Source: Nitrospinota bacterium
GTDB lineage: Bacteria; Nitrospinota_A; UBA7883; JACRLM01
Assembly: GCA_016208975.1 (NCBI GenBank)
Contig: JACQXA010000003.1
Location: forward strand, 113,455-177,454
Direction of reading: 5' to 3'
Length of the DNA: 64,000 nt
Part shown: positions 51,531 to 60,958 of the stretch, in pieces
Position numbering within the stretch: the first letter of the stretch is position 1
Layout of the letters: every line of letters begins with the position of its first letter
Made by a program: the position numbers and the translations under genes
Notes under the pieces: generated by a model
The model's database searches: none
What the model was told of the DNA's origin: nothing
The model's input: the letters and a program-made list of their open reading frames with translations, nothing else

Positions 51531-52337
51531 TTATACATTATGGGGCTGGTTTTCGTTCATCGCGGAAACCATGAAATTCTCCGTCATTTCCTTCGCCAGT
51601 TCTTCCTCTTCCGGGGTAAGAAGGCTATCCATGAAACCGGCCTCCAAAACCCGCTCGAAGGCGCGGATAATGGCGTTACGGCCCTCATCCGCTTTGATCT
51701 TGATATACGGCAGGCTGTTGATGCCCCCCAGCCCCAAGGCCGCCTCTTCCCTGCGGCGCGGGTCGGTGAACCGCAGACATGAAAGGTATGCGCAGGTGTC
51801 CATCGTTAGTATAACGCTACCATGCTGAAGCGCCGCCTTTTTTGACCGGCGCTGGGCGGAGCCTACAACTTTACGCCCCATCACGGAAATCTCGTGCCTT
51901 GTCCTGGTGGCGAAGCAACAGGGGTTTTTAGCGTATTCTTTGACGCTGTCCTCGTCCACCGCCAGCCCCATATCCCGCAACGCGGTTTTCAACGCGCGGG
52001 CCACGGTTTCATACATTACCCTCAATGAGCCATAATGCCTGTCGCTTGCGGGAATCACCACAGAATAGGTGATCTCGTCCCAATGAAGCACGGCTCTCCC
52101 GCCGGTAGGCCGTCTTACAAGATCGATGTTATGGCTGTGGAGATACTCCGGATCCACGTCCGTCTCCACGTTTTGCGCGTATCCCACGGATAGCGTGGGC
52201 CTGCTCCATCCGTACAGGCGAAGAACCGGCGTTGCATCGTCCGATTCGGCCATGGCGCAAAGCGCCGCGTCCACAGCCATGTTCCACGCGCCATCGGCGG
52301 GCGCGTCCAGCAATAGCCGCCATTTATCTTTCATCAT
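51531..52337 (-). CDS. Lipoate/octanoate protein ligase family protein (LipM-like octanoyltransferase)
   Basis: A 268-residue BPL/LplA-fold protein that probably transfers octanoyl or lipoyl groups to E2 and GCSH lipoyl domains. LRLYGWSRPTLSVGYAQN and VRRPTGGRAVLHWDEITYSVVIP are the family blocks, and GRKVVGSAQRRSKKAALQHGSVIL holds the conserved Lys. A Cys-Cys (KNPCCFATRTRHEI) ahead of that Lys matches the nucleophile position of LipM rather than LplA. It is divergent from pepA and 54 bases upstream of ileS. Confidence 0.82.
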   Translation of the reverse strand: MMKDKWRLLLDAPADGAWNMAVDAALCAMAESDDATPVLRLYGWSRPTLSVGYAQNVETDVDPEYLHSHNIDLVRRPTGGRAVLHWDEITYSVVIPASDRHYGSLRVMYETVARALKTALRDMGLAVDEDSVKEYAKNPCCFATRTRHEISVMGRKVVGSAQRRSKKAALQHGSVILTMDTCAYLSCLRFTDPRRREEAALGLGGINSLPYIKIKADEGRNAIIRAFERVLEAGFMDSLLTPEEEELAKEMTENFMVSAMNENQPHNV

Positions 52338-52381
52338 GCAATAATAAACGCCCGGCGGCCTTCACGCAAACCACTCTTGGA

Positions 52382-52411
52382 TTGAAGGGCGGCGCGACGG
52401 CGTAATATACT
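52382..52411 (+). promoter_or_regulatory. Sigma70-type promoter of pepA-hyp operon
   Basis: TTGAAG and TATACT are separated by 18 bases, about 54 bases before pepA. Confidence 0.5.
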
Positions 52412-52464
52412 TAACAAGGCAAGCCCCTCTTCCGGGGCGCAAGTTTTCACAATCCGGAGGCGTA

Positions 52465-53961
52465 ATGAAATTTAGCGCGAAAGCATGCGAGCTGGACAAA
52501 GTCAGATCTGAAGCCACTGCCCTCTATCTTTTCGAGGGTGAGGCGCTGGATGGGGCTTTAAAACGGCTCGACAAGGCCTTGAATGGCCACATATCCAAAG
52601 CCGTAAAATCCGGCTTGTTCGAAGGGAAACAGGGGCAGACGTTACTGATAGACGGGCTGGGCATCATACCAGCCGGGAAAATACTTATAGCCGGGCTGGG
52701 CAAGAAGGAAAACGTTACCGTAGAAAAAGTGCGGCAGGTCTCCGGCAGGGTGGCCGCCATATTGCGCGACAACGGCGTGAAAAATTTCGTTACCGGGCTT
52801 GCGCAGGCGAAGGTTAAAGGGGCGGACACGGCCTTGCTGGCCCAGGCGGTGACAGAGGGCTCAATGCTGGCCCTCTATGTGTTCGACACGCTCAAGGCTG
52901 AAAAATCGCGGAGGAAAGTGGATTCCGCCACCCTTGCGGCGGAATCGGCCATCGAGGAGCGCAAGATGGCCGGAGGCGTGAAGAAAGGCGCCATCCTTGC
53001 GGATTCAGCCTGTTTGGCGCGGGACATGATAAACCTCCCATCCAATATAGCCACACCGTCATACCTTGCCGGGCAGGCGCGGAAAATGTCGGCGGAATAT
53101 GGCGTTAAATGCTCCGTCTTCGGCCCCAAAGAGATAGAGAAAAACAAGATGGGCGGGCTTATGGCCGTGGCCAAGGGAAGCCACCAGCCGGCCAGGTTCA
53201 TCATAATGGAATGGATGAAAGGGCCGAAAAACCAGAAGCCCATAGTTCTTGTCGGTAAGGGCCTTACCTTCGACACCGGCGGCATATCCATAAAGCCATC
53301 AGAGCGGATGGAGGAGATGAAGGCGGACATGTCCGGGGGCGCGGCGGTGATAGCGGCCATGCGTTCCGTGGCGGCGCTGAAATTGAAAACCAACGTGGTG
53401 GGGCTTGTGCCATCCACCGAGAACATGCCCGGCGGCTCCGCCACCAAACCGGGGGACGTGGTGACATCCCTGTCCGGCGTCTCCATGGAAATAATCAACA
53501 CCGACGCGGAGGGGCGGCTTATCCTTTCCGACGCGCTGGCCTACGCCGGTAAATACGAGCCTGATTGCGTGGTGGACATCGCCACCCTCACCGGAGCCTG
53601 CATGGTGGCGCTTGGAACCCACTGCTCCGGCCTTTTCGGCAACGACGACGATTTGATGGAACAATTAAAAGATTCGGGCGAAATATCCGGTGAACGGTTG
53701 TGGCCCATGCCCCTCTGGCCCGAATATGAGGACCAGATAAAAAGCGAAGTGGCGGACATAAAGAACGTAGGCCCCCGCTGGGGCGGGGCCATCACCGCCG
53801 CCGCTTTCTTAAAGCGCCATGTGAAAGGCAAATGGGCCCATCTGGACGTGGCGGGCACCGCTTATATCAGCGATAAGGCGCGTAGCTACATCCCGCTGGG
53901 CGGTGTGGGCATTGGCGTGCGGCTTTTTGTCGATTTCATAGAGAAACGCGCGGGGCTTTAA
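52465..53961 (+). CDS. pepA: Leucyl aminopeptidase (M17)
   Basis: Two-metal aminopeptidase releasing N-terminal residues from peptides, 498 residues. An N-terminal macro-like domain (1 to about 170) precedes the catalytic domain: VGKGLTFDTGGISIKPSERMEEMKADMSGGAAV with Lys and Asp ligands, and NTDAEGRLILSDALAYA, the M17 signature. GGAGG lies six bases before the ATG. Its stop is three bases before hypA, so it heads the hyp operon, an unusual place for pepA. Confidence 0.95.
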   Translation: MKFSAKACELDKVRSEATALYLFEGEALDGALKRLDKALNGHISKAVKSGLFEGKQGQTLLIDGLGIIPAGKILIAGLGKKENVTVEKVRQVSGRVAAILRDNGVKNFVTGLAQAKVKGADTALLAQAVTEGSMLALYVFDTLKAEKSRRKVDSATLAAESAIEERKMAGGVKKGAILADSACLARDMINLPSNIATPSYLAGQARKMSAEYGVKCSVFGPKEIEKNKMGGLMAVAKGSHQPARFIIMEWMKGPKNQKPIVLVGKGLTFDTGGISIKPSERMEEMKADMSGGAAVIAAMRSVAALKLKTNVVGLVPSTENMPGGSATKPGDVVTSLSGVSMEIINTDAEGRLILSDALAYAGKYEPDCVVDIATLTGACMVALGTHCSGLFGNDDDLMEQLKDSGEISGERLWPMPLWPEYEDQIKSEVADIKNVGPRWGGAITAAAFLKRHVKGKWAHLDVAGTAYISDKARSYIPLGGVGIGVRLFVDFIEKRAGL

Positions 53962-53964
53962 ATT

Positions 53965-54306
53965 GTGCACGAAATGTCCGTGGCTATAAGCGTGGCGCAG
54001 ATTGCGGAGACCCATGCCCGCGAAAAAAACGCCAGCAGGATACTGTCCGTCACCGTGGAGGTGGGGGAGCTTAGCGGCGTCATGCCCGACGCGCTGGCTT
54101 TCTGTTACGAGGCGGCGGTGAAGGGAAGCCTGGCAGAGGGTAGCCAACTTGTTATCGAGAAAATAGCCGCTAAGGCGCAGTGCCCCGACTGCGGCTTGAG
54201 CTTCGCGCCGGAAAACCGCATATTCATCTGCCCCAAGTGCGAAGGGTTGTCCGCGGCAATGGTGGCCGGGGAAGAGCTGGCCGTGCGCCAGATGGAGATT
54301 GAATAA
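53965..54306 (+). CDS. hypA: Hydrogenase maturation nickel metallochaperone HypA
   Basis: A 113-residue nickel chaperone. The opening MHEMSVAISVAQIAE (GTG start) carries the essential His2 for nickel. A zinc ribbon, CPDCGLSFAPENRIFICPKC, follows. It ends one base into the hypB start (TAATG). Confidence 0.95.
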   Translation: MHEMSVAISVAQIAETHAREKNASRILSVTVEVGELSGVMPDALAFCYEAAVKGSLAEGSQLVIEKIAAKAQCPDCGLSFAPENRIFICPKCEGLSAAMVAGEELAVRQMEIE

Positions 54307-54968
54307 TGGCCGAGGTGGTGGAAGTCAGGAAAAACGTGCTCGGCAAGAACGACGAGATAGCCGCGGCCAACCGCGAACATCTCGCGCGGCTTTCCGTTAC
54401 GGCGTTAAATTTCGTAAGCTCGCCGGGGGCGGGCAAAACCTCTTTGCTGGTGCGCACCCTCAACGACCTGAAAGACGAAATCAGGTTCGCGGTAATCGAG
54501 GGGGACCAGGAGACGGACAACGACGCCCGGAGGATAGCGGAAACCGGCGTTCCCGTCACGCAGATAAACACCATATCGGCGTGCCATCTGGACGCGCAGA
54601 TGGTGCGCGGCGCGTTTGCCGAAATACCCTTGCAGACCGTGGACACTTTGCTTATCGAAAACGTGGGCAACCTGGTATGCCCCGCCTCTTACGACCTGGG
54701 GGAGAATATGAAAGTGGCGGTGATGTCCGTCACCGAAGGGGAAGACAAACCGGCCAAATACCCAAAGATGTTCCGGGTGTCGTCGGCGCTGTTGATTACC
54801 AAGGCTGACCTTCTGCCCCATCTGGATTTCGACCTGCCCCGCGCCGTGGAATACGCGAGGAACGTGAATCCCTCGCTGAAGATTTTCACGGTGTCGTCGA
54901 GAACCGGCGAGGGGATGGAGGATTGGTACGGTTTCATCCGGGCAATGCGGAATGCCGGGCAAGGGTGA
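54306..54968 (+). CDS. hypB: Hydrogenase nickel incorporation GTPase HypB
   Basis: SIMIBI GTPase that drives nickel loading into hydrogenase, 220 residues. The P loop is SSPGAGKTS (residues 38-46). Cys93-His94 and Cys125 are the metal-binding residues of the G domain. NxKAD-type ITKADLLPHLDF gives guanine specificity. It lacks the histidine-rich N-terminus of longer HypB proteins, so nickel storage is not expected. It overlaps hypF by 17 bases. Confidence 0.95.
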   Translation: MAEVVEVRKNVLGKNDEIAAANREHLARLSVTALNFVSSPGAGKTSLLVRTLNDLKDEIRFAVIEGDQETDNDARRIAETGVPVTQINTISACHLDAQMVRGAFAEIPLQTVDTLLIENVGNLVCPASYDLGENMKVAVMSVTEGEDKPAKYPKMFRVSSALLITKADLLPHLDFDLPRAVEYARNVNPSLKIFTVSSRTGEGMEDWYGFIRAMRNAGQG

Positions 54969-57249
54969 GCGTGCGCGGAAAATAATTGAAGTCACCGGCA
55001 TCGTGCAGGGTGTCGGGTTCAGGCCGTTCATCCACCACCTGGCTGGAAAACACGGCGTGGCGGGCAATGTTCTTAATAATGTTCGCGGTGTTGTTATAAA
55101 CGCCGAGGGCGCTCATAACGCCGTGAACGCTTTCGAGGAAGACATCGTAGAGCTGGCGCCGCCACTTGCCCATATCACATCCATAAAATCCACATTCGCC
55201 GAGCCCACTGGGGCCAGGGGTTTTGTGATAGTGGAAAGCGAATACGTAGGGGACAAACGGGCGCTAATAGCCCCGGACGCGGATGTTTGCCCCGATTGCC
55301 TGCGGGAAATGCTCGACCCTGCCGACCGCCGCCACCGTTACCCGTTCATCAACTGCGTAAATTGCGGCCCGCGGTTCACCATCGTCACGGACGTTCCCTA
55401 CGACAGGCCCAACACCACCATGTCGGCGTTCCCCATGTGCCATTATTGCCGGAGTGAATACGAAAACCCGGAGAACAGACGATACCACGCCCAGCCCGTG
55501 GCCTGCCCTGTGTGTGGTCCGAGGTTGATGTTCCTCGGGCCGGATTTTATGCCACTAGCCGCTGATGACCCTATTGTCGCCGCGATGGAAACGTTGGCGC
55601 AGGGAAAAATCGTGGCCATTAAAGGAATCGGCGGCTATCACCTGGCTTGCGACGCGGGGAACGACGAGGCCGTAAACCGGCTACGAACCTTGAAAAAGCG
55701 GGACGAAAAACCTTTCGCCATCATGTTTACTGATTTAGCGACCGTCGCCAGATATGCCCACCTAAGCGAGAAAGAGCTGGCGCTTCTTGCCAGCAGGCCT
55801 CATCCAATCACTCTGGTGAAGAAAATAGCGGCGCCCAGTTTCAATTCATCCACTCCGGGCAACCGCTATATAGGCGCCATGCTACCCTACTCCCCGCTTC
55901 ACCACCTGCTTTTCCATACGGCGCCGTACAACTCCCTGGTGATGACATCCGCCAACATAAGCGACGAGCCCATCGTTTACCGTGATGATGACGCAAAAAC
56001 GCAACTGGCGGGAATCGCCGATAATTACCTGGCCCACAACCGGCCCATCCACAACAAGGCGGACGATTCCATCGAGAAGGTCATGGGCCACGGCCCTGTG
56101 GTAATCCGGCGCTCCCGGGGCTACACGCCTGCGCCTATCATGCTGGACAGGGAATACCCTAATATCCTGGCCGTTGGAGGTGAGCTTAAGAACACCTTCT
56201 GCCTGATAAAAGGCGATCGGGCTTTTTTAAGCCAGCACATGGGCGATTTAAAATATGAAGACACCCTCGCCACCTTCACCGAAGGAGTCGAGCGGATGTT
56301 GGAGCTATTGGGCATCAACGAGCTGGCGGCCGTGGCCCACGACATGCACCCGGCGTATCTCAGCTCCACCTACGCCCTATCGCGGCCGGAGGCGGTAAAG
56401 GTAGCCGCGCAACACCATCACGCGCACATGGCGTCGCTCATGGCGGAGCGTGGATTGGACGGGGAGGTTATCGGCATTATCTTCGATGGCACGGGATATG
56501 GTCTTGATGGCTCGATCTGGGGTGGCGAGTTCTTGACCGGATCCGCACGGCAGTTTAAACGAGCGGGCGCGATAAATCCCATCCCCCTGTTAGGCGGCGA
56601 CGCGGCGATAAGAGAGCCATACCGGTTGGCGCTGGCGTTGTTGTTTGAACTCTATGGCGACAGCTTTCCAACGTTGCCGGTAGAATGGTTAAACTCGCTG
56701 GAGCCGCAGAGGCTCCAAATCTTTCGCACGATGCTAAAGAACCGCGTGAACACCCCGTTATCGCATGGAATGGGCAGGATGTTCGACACTGTTTCGGCCC
56801 TTATCGGGCTTTGCCCCCGCGCTTCTTTCGAGGGGCAAGCCGCCATGGCGCTGGAGATGGAGGTTGAAACCGGCGGTTACGAGGCGTATCCTTTTTTTAT
56901 CGCCGCAGATGGGGGGCAGGCTGTCTCGCTGGATTTCAGGGACACCTTCAAATCGCTGGTTGAGGACGTTATCGCAAGGCGTGGAATGGGGATTATGGCG
57001 GCCAGGTTCCACGAGACGGTGGCGCAAGCCGCTTTAGCCATGGCAGGCCGTATCCGCAAAGAAAGCGGGCTGAACCGCGTTCTTTTATCCGGTGGTGTTT
57101 TCCAGAATTCAGTTTTGTCCGACAGGCTGGGCGCATTGCTCCAATCGGCCGGTTTTGATGTGTACCGGCATGGCAGGGCGCCTTGCAACGATGGGGGCCT
57201 TGCGCTTGGGCAGGCTTTAATAGCCGCTAAAACTCTGGTGAACGATTAA
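54952..57249 (+). CDS. hypF: Carbamoyltransferase HypF
   Basis: Makes thiocarbamate on HypE from carbamoyl phosphate, the source of the cyanide ligands, 765 residues. Domains in order: acylphosphatase (GIVQGVGFRPFIHHLAG, about 14-95), two zinc fingers (CPDCLREM...CVNCGPRF and CHYCRSEY...CPVCGPRL), a YrdC-like domain (about 205-385), and the Kae1-like carbamoyltransferase part with HHHAHMASLMAERGL and FDGTGYGLDGSIWGGEF. Length and all motifs are normal. Confidence 0.96.
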   Translation: MPGKGERARKIIEVTGIVQGVGFRPFIHHLAGKHGVAGNVLNNVRGVVINAEGAHNAVNAFEEDIVELAPPLAHITSIKSTFAEPTGARGFVIVESEYVGDKRALIAPDADVCPDCLREMLDPADRRHRYPFINCVNCGPRFTIVTDVPYDRPNTTMSAFPMCHYCRSEYENPENRRYHAQPVACPVCGPRLMFLGPDFMPLAADDPIVAAMETLAQGKIVAIKGIGGYHLACDAGNDEAVNRLRTLKKRDEKPFAIMFTDLATVARYAHLSEKELALLASRPHPITLVKKIAAPSFNSSTPGNRYIGAMLPYSPLHHLLFHTAPYNSLVMTSANISDEPIVYRDDDAKTQLAGIADNYLAHNRPIHNKADDSIEKVMGHGPVVIRRSRGYTPAPIMLDREYPNILAVGGELKNTFCLIKGDRAFLSQHMGDLKYEDTLATFTEGVERMLELLGINELAAVAHDMHPAYLSSTYALSRPEAVKVAAQHHHAHMASLMAERGLDGEVIGIIFDGTGYGLDGSIWGGEFLTGSARQFKRAGAINPIPLLGGDAAIREPYRLALALLFELYGDSFPTLPVEWLNSLEPQRLQIFRTMLKNRVNTPLSHGMGRMFDTVSALIGLCPRASFEGQAAMALEMEVETGGYEAYPFFIAADGGQAVSLDFRDTFKSLVEDVIARRGMGIMAARFHETVAQAALAMAGRIRKESGLNRVLLSGGVFQNSVLSDRLGALLQSAGFDVYRHGRAPCNDGGLALGQALIAAKTLVND

Positions 57250-57266
57250 TACGGGAGAATCGCTAC

Positions 57267-57497
57267 ATGTGCGTTGCCGTGCCGATGAAAGTTATCGAAG
57301 TGGATGACGTGAACTGCGTGGCGGAAATAGACGGCGTCCGCAAAACCATCTGCGTCATGACGCTGGACGACGTTAAACCCGGAGATTATGTGATGGCGCA
57401 CGCCGGTTTCGCCATCGCCAAGGTGGACCCTGCCACCGCCGACGAAACATTGCGGCTGATGCGCGAGATCGTGGAGTCGGAGGAACGGGATAGATGA
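57267..57497 (+). CDS. hypC: Hydrogenase assembly chaperone HypC
   Basis: A 76-residue chaperone opening MCVAVPMKVIEVDD, with essential Cys2. It carries the Fe(CN)2CO unit with HypD. GDYVMAHAGFAIAKVDPATADETLRLMREI completes the OB-like fold. Its stop overlaps the hypD ATG by four bases. Confidence 0.95.
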   Translation: MCVAVPMKVIEVDDVNCVAEIDGVRKTICVMTLDDVKPGDYVMAHAGFAIAKVDPATADETLRLMREIVESEERDR

Positions 57498-58600
57498 GAT
57501 ACATCGAAGAGTTCCGCGACGGGAAGCTGGCCGCAAAGCTTGAGCAAGACCTGGTCCGGGAAGCCGCAAGGCTTGCCAGGGCCATTACACTGATGGAAGT
57601 TTGCGGTACCCATACCATGTCCATCTACCGTCACGGTTTGCGCTCCATGTTCCCGGAAAACGTGAAAATGGTATCTGGCCCCGGGTGCCCGGTTTGCGTG
57701 ACACCCGTGGGTTATGTGGACATGGCCATTGAGCTGGCGCGAACGCCGGGGGTGATAATCACCACCTTCGGCGACATGATGCGCGTGCCCGGCACATCCT
57801 CCGCCCTGCAGAAAGAGCGCGGCGCTGGAAAGGACGTGCGGGTGGTATATACCGCCTTGGACGCGCTGACCGTGGCCGCCAACAATAAAAATAACGAGGT
57901 GGTGTTCCTGGGAGTGGGCTTTGAGACCACCGCCCCTTCCATAGCCTCCACAATCATCATGGCCAAAAAGCTGGGTATCACAAACTTCTCCGTTCTTTGC
58001 GCGCACAAGGTGATGCCGGAACCCATGGAGGCTTTAACCAGCGGCCAGTTGAAGCTGGACGGCTACATGTGCCCCGCACATGTCTCCGCCATTATCGGCG
58101 AGGAGGGTTATAGGCCCATTGCAGGAAAATACGGCGTCCCCTGCGTCATTACCGGGTTTGAGCCGCTGGACATCCTTCGTGGCGTAATCATGCTTGTCCG
58201 GCAGGTGGCCGATGGACGGGCCGAGGTTGAAAACGAATATAACCGCGTTGTCCTGCCCGAGGGCAATAGGAAAGCGCAGGCCATATTGGCGGACGTGTTC
58301 GTAAAATCCAGCGCGGTGTGGCGCGGTCTGGGCCCCATACCCGATAGCGGCCTGGCCATCGCGCCAAAGTATGAAGCTTATGACGCGGCCAAAAAATTCG
58401 GGATTGTAGAGCCTCCATCCCGTGAAAATCCGGCATGCGTGTGTGGAGAGATACTTAAAGGGTTAAAAGGGCCGCAGGACTGCCCGCTGTTCGGAAAAGC
58501 GTGTGTCCCGGAAAACCCCATCGGGGCCTGCATGGTCTCTTCGGAAGGCACATGCGCCGCCCATTACCGTTATGGCGCAGGAGCGTTGGCCCATGCGTGA
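57494..58600 (+). CDS. hypD: Hydrogenase formation protein HypD
   Basis: Iron-sulfur scaffold for building the Fe(CN)2CO group, 368 residues. MEVCGTHTMSIYRHG and SGPGCPVCVTPVGYVD hold the thiol and scaffold cysteines. FLGVGFETTAPSIA, CPAHVSAIIG and GFEPLDILRG are family blocks. The C-terminal cysteines (NPACVCGEILKGLKGPQDCPLFGKACVPENPIGACMVSSEGTCAAHY region) bind the 4Fe-4S cluster. Confidence 0.96.
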   Translation: MRYIEEFRDGKLAAKLEQDLVREAARLARAITLMEVCGTHTMSIYRHGLRSMFPENVKMVSGPGCPVCVTPVGYVDMAIELARTPGVIITTFGDMMRVPGTSSALQKERGAGKDVRVVYTALDALTVAANNKNNEVVFLGVGFETTAPSIASTIIMAKKLGITNFSVLCAHKVMPEPMEALTSGQLKLDGYMCPAHVSAIIGEEGYRPIAGKYGVPCVITGFEPLDILRGVIMLVRQVADGRAEVENEYNRVVLPEGNRKAQAILADVFVKSSAVWRGLGPIPDSGLAIAPKYEAYDAAKKFGIVEPPSRENPACVCGEILKGLKGPQDCPLFGKACVPENPIGACMVSSEGTCAAHYRYGAGALAHA

Positions 58601-59606
58601 CAAGTTCATTCTTCTGGGCCATGGCTCCGGCGGCCAAATGACCGGAGAACTGCTGTCCAAAGTGGTAATGCCCGCCATTTATGACGGCGGGCCGCCGCCG
58701 GACATGGACGACGCCACGCCCGCCACGCTCCCCCACAACAAGATTTGTTTCACCACCGACAGTTACGTGGTAGATCCGTTCATATTCCCCGGTGGTGACA
58801 TCGGCGACCTGGCGATAAACGGCACCATAAACGACCTGGCCATGGCCGGGGCGGAGCCATTGTTTATCAGCCTGGCTTTTATTCTGGAGGAAGGGCTTTC
58901 AATGGACGGGTTCAAATCTGTTCTCGGTTCCATCCGGAAAGCCTCGTCGCAAGCGGGCGTTCAAATCGCCTGTGGAGACACAAAGGTTGTGCCCCGGGGC
59001 AAGGGGGACAAGATTTTCATCAACACCTCCGGCGTGGGCGCCGCAAGGGAGGGGCTGGTGGTCCATTCCCGCAACGCGGCCCCGGGCGACGTGGTGATAA
59101 TCAACGGAACCATTGGCGACCATGGGATAGCCGTCATGAGCCAACGGGAGGGGATGCGGTTTGAGTCCCCGGTTGTGAGCGATACGGCGGCGCTACATAC
59201 CCTTGTGAGCGACATTATAGACGCCGGGGTGGAAATCCATGTCATGCGCGACCCCACGCGGGGCGGTCTGGCCACCGTGGCAGTGGAGATAGCCGAGGCC
59301 GCTGGCGTTTCCATAAGGCTGGATGAGCGGGCCATGCCCATATCAAAATCCGTGGCGGGCGCTTGCGAGATTTTAGGGCTGGATCCCATGTATGTGGCCA
59401 ACGAAGGGAAGATGATACTGATTGCGCCTGAGCGGGACGCCGAAAAGGCGCTTAAGGTTATGCGGTCTCACCGGCTGGGGCAAGACGCCGCCATTATCGG
59501 GCGTGTGCTGGAACGGGGCCAGCCAAAAGTCACCGTTACATCATCCGTAGGCGGCGTGCGGATGATAGGGAAACTGCCGGGGGAATTGTTGCCGAGGATT
59601 TGCTGA
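58593..59606 (+). CDS. hypE: Hydrogenase maturation protein HypE
   Basis: ATP-dependent dehydratase that turns the C-terminal thiocarbamate into thiocyanate, 337 residues. The start at ATG 58593 has AGGAG nine bases upstream and overlaps hypD by eight bases; MRDKFILLGHGSGGQMTGEL is the usual N-terminus. FTTDSYVVDPFIFPGGDIGDLAINGTINDLAM binds ATP and Mg. It ends PRIC, the modified cysteine being last. It closes pepA-hypABFCDE. Confidence 0.96.
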   Translation: MRDKFILLGHGSGGQMTGELLSKVVMPAIYDGGPPPDMDDATPATLPHNKICFTTDSYVVDPFIFPGGDIGDLAINGTINDLAMAGAEPLFISLAFILEEGLSMDGFKSVLGSIRKASSQAGVQIACGDTKVVPRGKGDKIFINTSGVGAAREGLVVHSRNAAPGDVVIINGTIGDHGIAVMSQREGMRFESPVVSDTAALHTLVSDIIDAGVEIHVMRDPTRGGLATVAVEIAEAAGVSIRLDERAMPISKSVAGACEILGLDPMYVANEGKMILIAPERDAEKALKVMRSHRLGQDAAIIGRVLERGQPKVTVTSSVGGVRMIGKLPGELLPRIC

Positions 59607-59869
59607 AAATCGGTTTCAGCCGCAACCATACCTTGGATATTCTTCCTGTGGCGGTTCTTACCGGGTATTGTTAAACTATTCTTATGGCGAGACACTTTAG
59701 GAATAGCCAGGGTTTACCATGCGCCGGAGATGGTGATGGGGGGATGTGAGCGCCTCAATAATTTCCAGCTTAATCTAAAGAGAGGTTGACCTCTCCCTGC
59801 CATCATTTTTGTGTCCCAGAAAATGAATTCTGAGGATTATATCCACGAAATCATAGGGGGGCTTCAAAA
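59607..59869. other. Intergenic gap between hypE and the small lipoprotein
   Basis: 263 bases with no coding signal. It contains a GAGAGGT-TG-ACCTCTC palindrome (59780-59795), a candidate operator. An IR GCTGAAA/TTTCAGC overlaps the hypE stop, but no T tract follows. Confidence 0.35.
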
Positions 59870-60550
59870 ATGAAAAGATTCATCAACTTCTCAGGTTTCA
59901 TCCTGTTTCTATTCCTTGTCTCGTGCGGCGGAGGCGGTGGTGGCGTCTCTTCATCCGGCTCAACCGGCGGTTCGTCCGGCCCAAGCGCAACAGCCACCTT
60001 GGCGGAAGAGCCGTGGGTGGGCGCATGGCGTCTGCAATCAATCGCCGGGACAGATTACTCCAACTCCGGTGTTACGGTGACTTTCGGCAAGGCAGGAACG
60101 AGCCCGTCCCGCCTGGACGGAATCCATACTGTATGCCAGACATGCTATTCCGGCAAGGCGTGGTTAATCTTATCCGGCAATAGTGGCAGTATCACATTCA
60201 CCGATGTGGAATTCTGGTCAGACTCCACTCCATCAACCCAGGCCACAGAGGCGTATGTGGAGCATACGATGGATTGGACCAAGGCCAGTTACTCCAACGC
60301 TGAAGTTGAGAGCGTATTCTCCAATCTCGCCCATAGAAACGCCCAGGCGAGCGGGAAGTTCAATACGGGATACGACAATGGCGATTACCACGCCACTTAT
60401 GACATCACCACGATGCTTGCGGTGGCTTACTATCACGACTATCTTGAGATGATCCTAACGATGGTTACCGGGAATTCCTCGCTGGCCATAGCGATGACGG
60501 ATCAGATATTGGTGTCTGGCGGCCTCATGGATTTCATGCTGGCCCCTTGA
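59870..60550 (+). CDS. Uncharacterised Gly/Ser-rich lipoprotein
   Basis: A 226-residue exported lipoprotein with lipobox LFLVSC (Cys19) and a Gly-rich then Ser-rich linker (about 20-45). The mature part opens EEPWVGAWRLQSIAGTDYS, reminiscent of lipocalin-like 'W-x-L' proteins, and holds a CxxC pair in HTVCQTCYSGK. No known family. AGGGGGG lies nine bases before the ATG. Its linker style matches that of the fibronectin-type lipoprotein near 14 kb. It converges on the ribosomal operon. Confidence 0.7.
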   Translation: MKRFINFSGFILFLFLVSCGGGGGGVSSSGSTGGSSGPSATATLAEEPWVGAWRLQSIAGTDYSNSGVTVTFGKAGTSPSRLDGIHTVCQTCYSGKAWLILSGNSGSITFTDVEFWSDSTPSTQATEAYVEHTMDWTKASYSNAEVESVFSNLAHRNAQASGKFNTGYDNGDYHATYDITTMLAVAYYHDYLEMILTMVTGNSSLAIAMTDQILVSGGLMDFMLAP

Positions 60551-60592
60551 GAAGACCGGTAACGCCAACCTGGTAGCGGCGCGGTTGTGAGA

Positions 60593-60628
60593 AATAAAAA
60601 CGGCGCGCCCTTGTTGGGACGCGCCGCA
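60593..60628 (-). terminator. Rho-independent terminator after rpsS
   Basis: On the minus strand GGCGCG-T-CCC pairs with GGG-CGCGCC around AACAA, followed by TTTTTATTT, 20 or so bases beyond the rpsS stop. It ends the ribosomal transcript here. Confidence 0.85.
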
Positions 60629-60646
60629 CAATGGCTAAAAGACGGG

Positions 60647-60940
60647 CTATTTGCCGGCCGGGGCGCCGCTGGACCGTTTCTCGCCTTTGGCGTGGCCGCG
60701 ATAGGTGCGGGTGGCGGCGAATTCGCCAAGCTTGTGGCCCACCATGTTCTCGGTGACATACACCGGGATGAACTTCTTCCCGTTATGCACAGCAAAAGTA
60801 TGGCCCACGAACTCCGGAGTCACCGTGGAGCGGCGGGACCAGGTCTTCACCATCTTCTTCTCGTTCTTGGAGTTCATTTCCAGGACTTTCTTCATTAGAG
60901 AGTCCTCAACGTAAGGTCCTTTTTTTAACGATCTAGACAT
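60647..60940 (-). CDS. rpsS: 30S ribosomal protein S19
   Basis: A 97-residue protein: [19 protein letters not shown], then [51 protein letters not shown]. Standard S19. It is last in this transcript; rplV does not follow. Confidence 0.98.
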   Translation of the reverse strand: MSRSLKKGPYVEDSLMKKVLEMNSKNEKKMVKTWSRRSTVTPEFVGHTFAVHNGKKFIPVYVTENMVGHKLGEFAATRTYRGHAKGEKRSSGAPAGK

Positions 60941-60958
60941 ATTCGTCCTTTTACCTGG

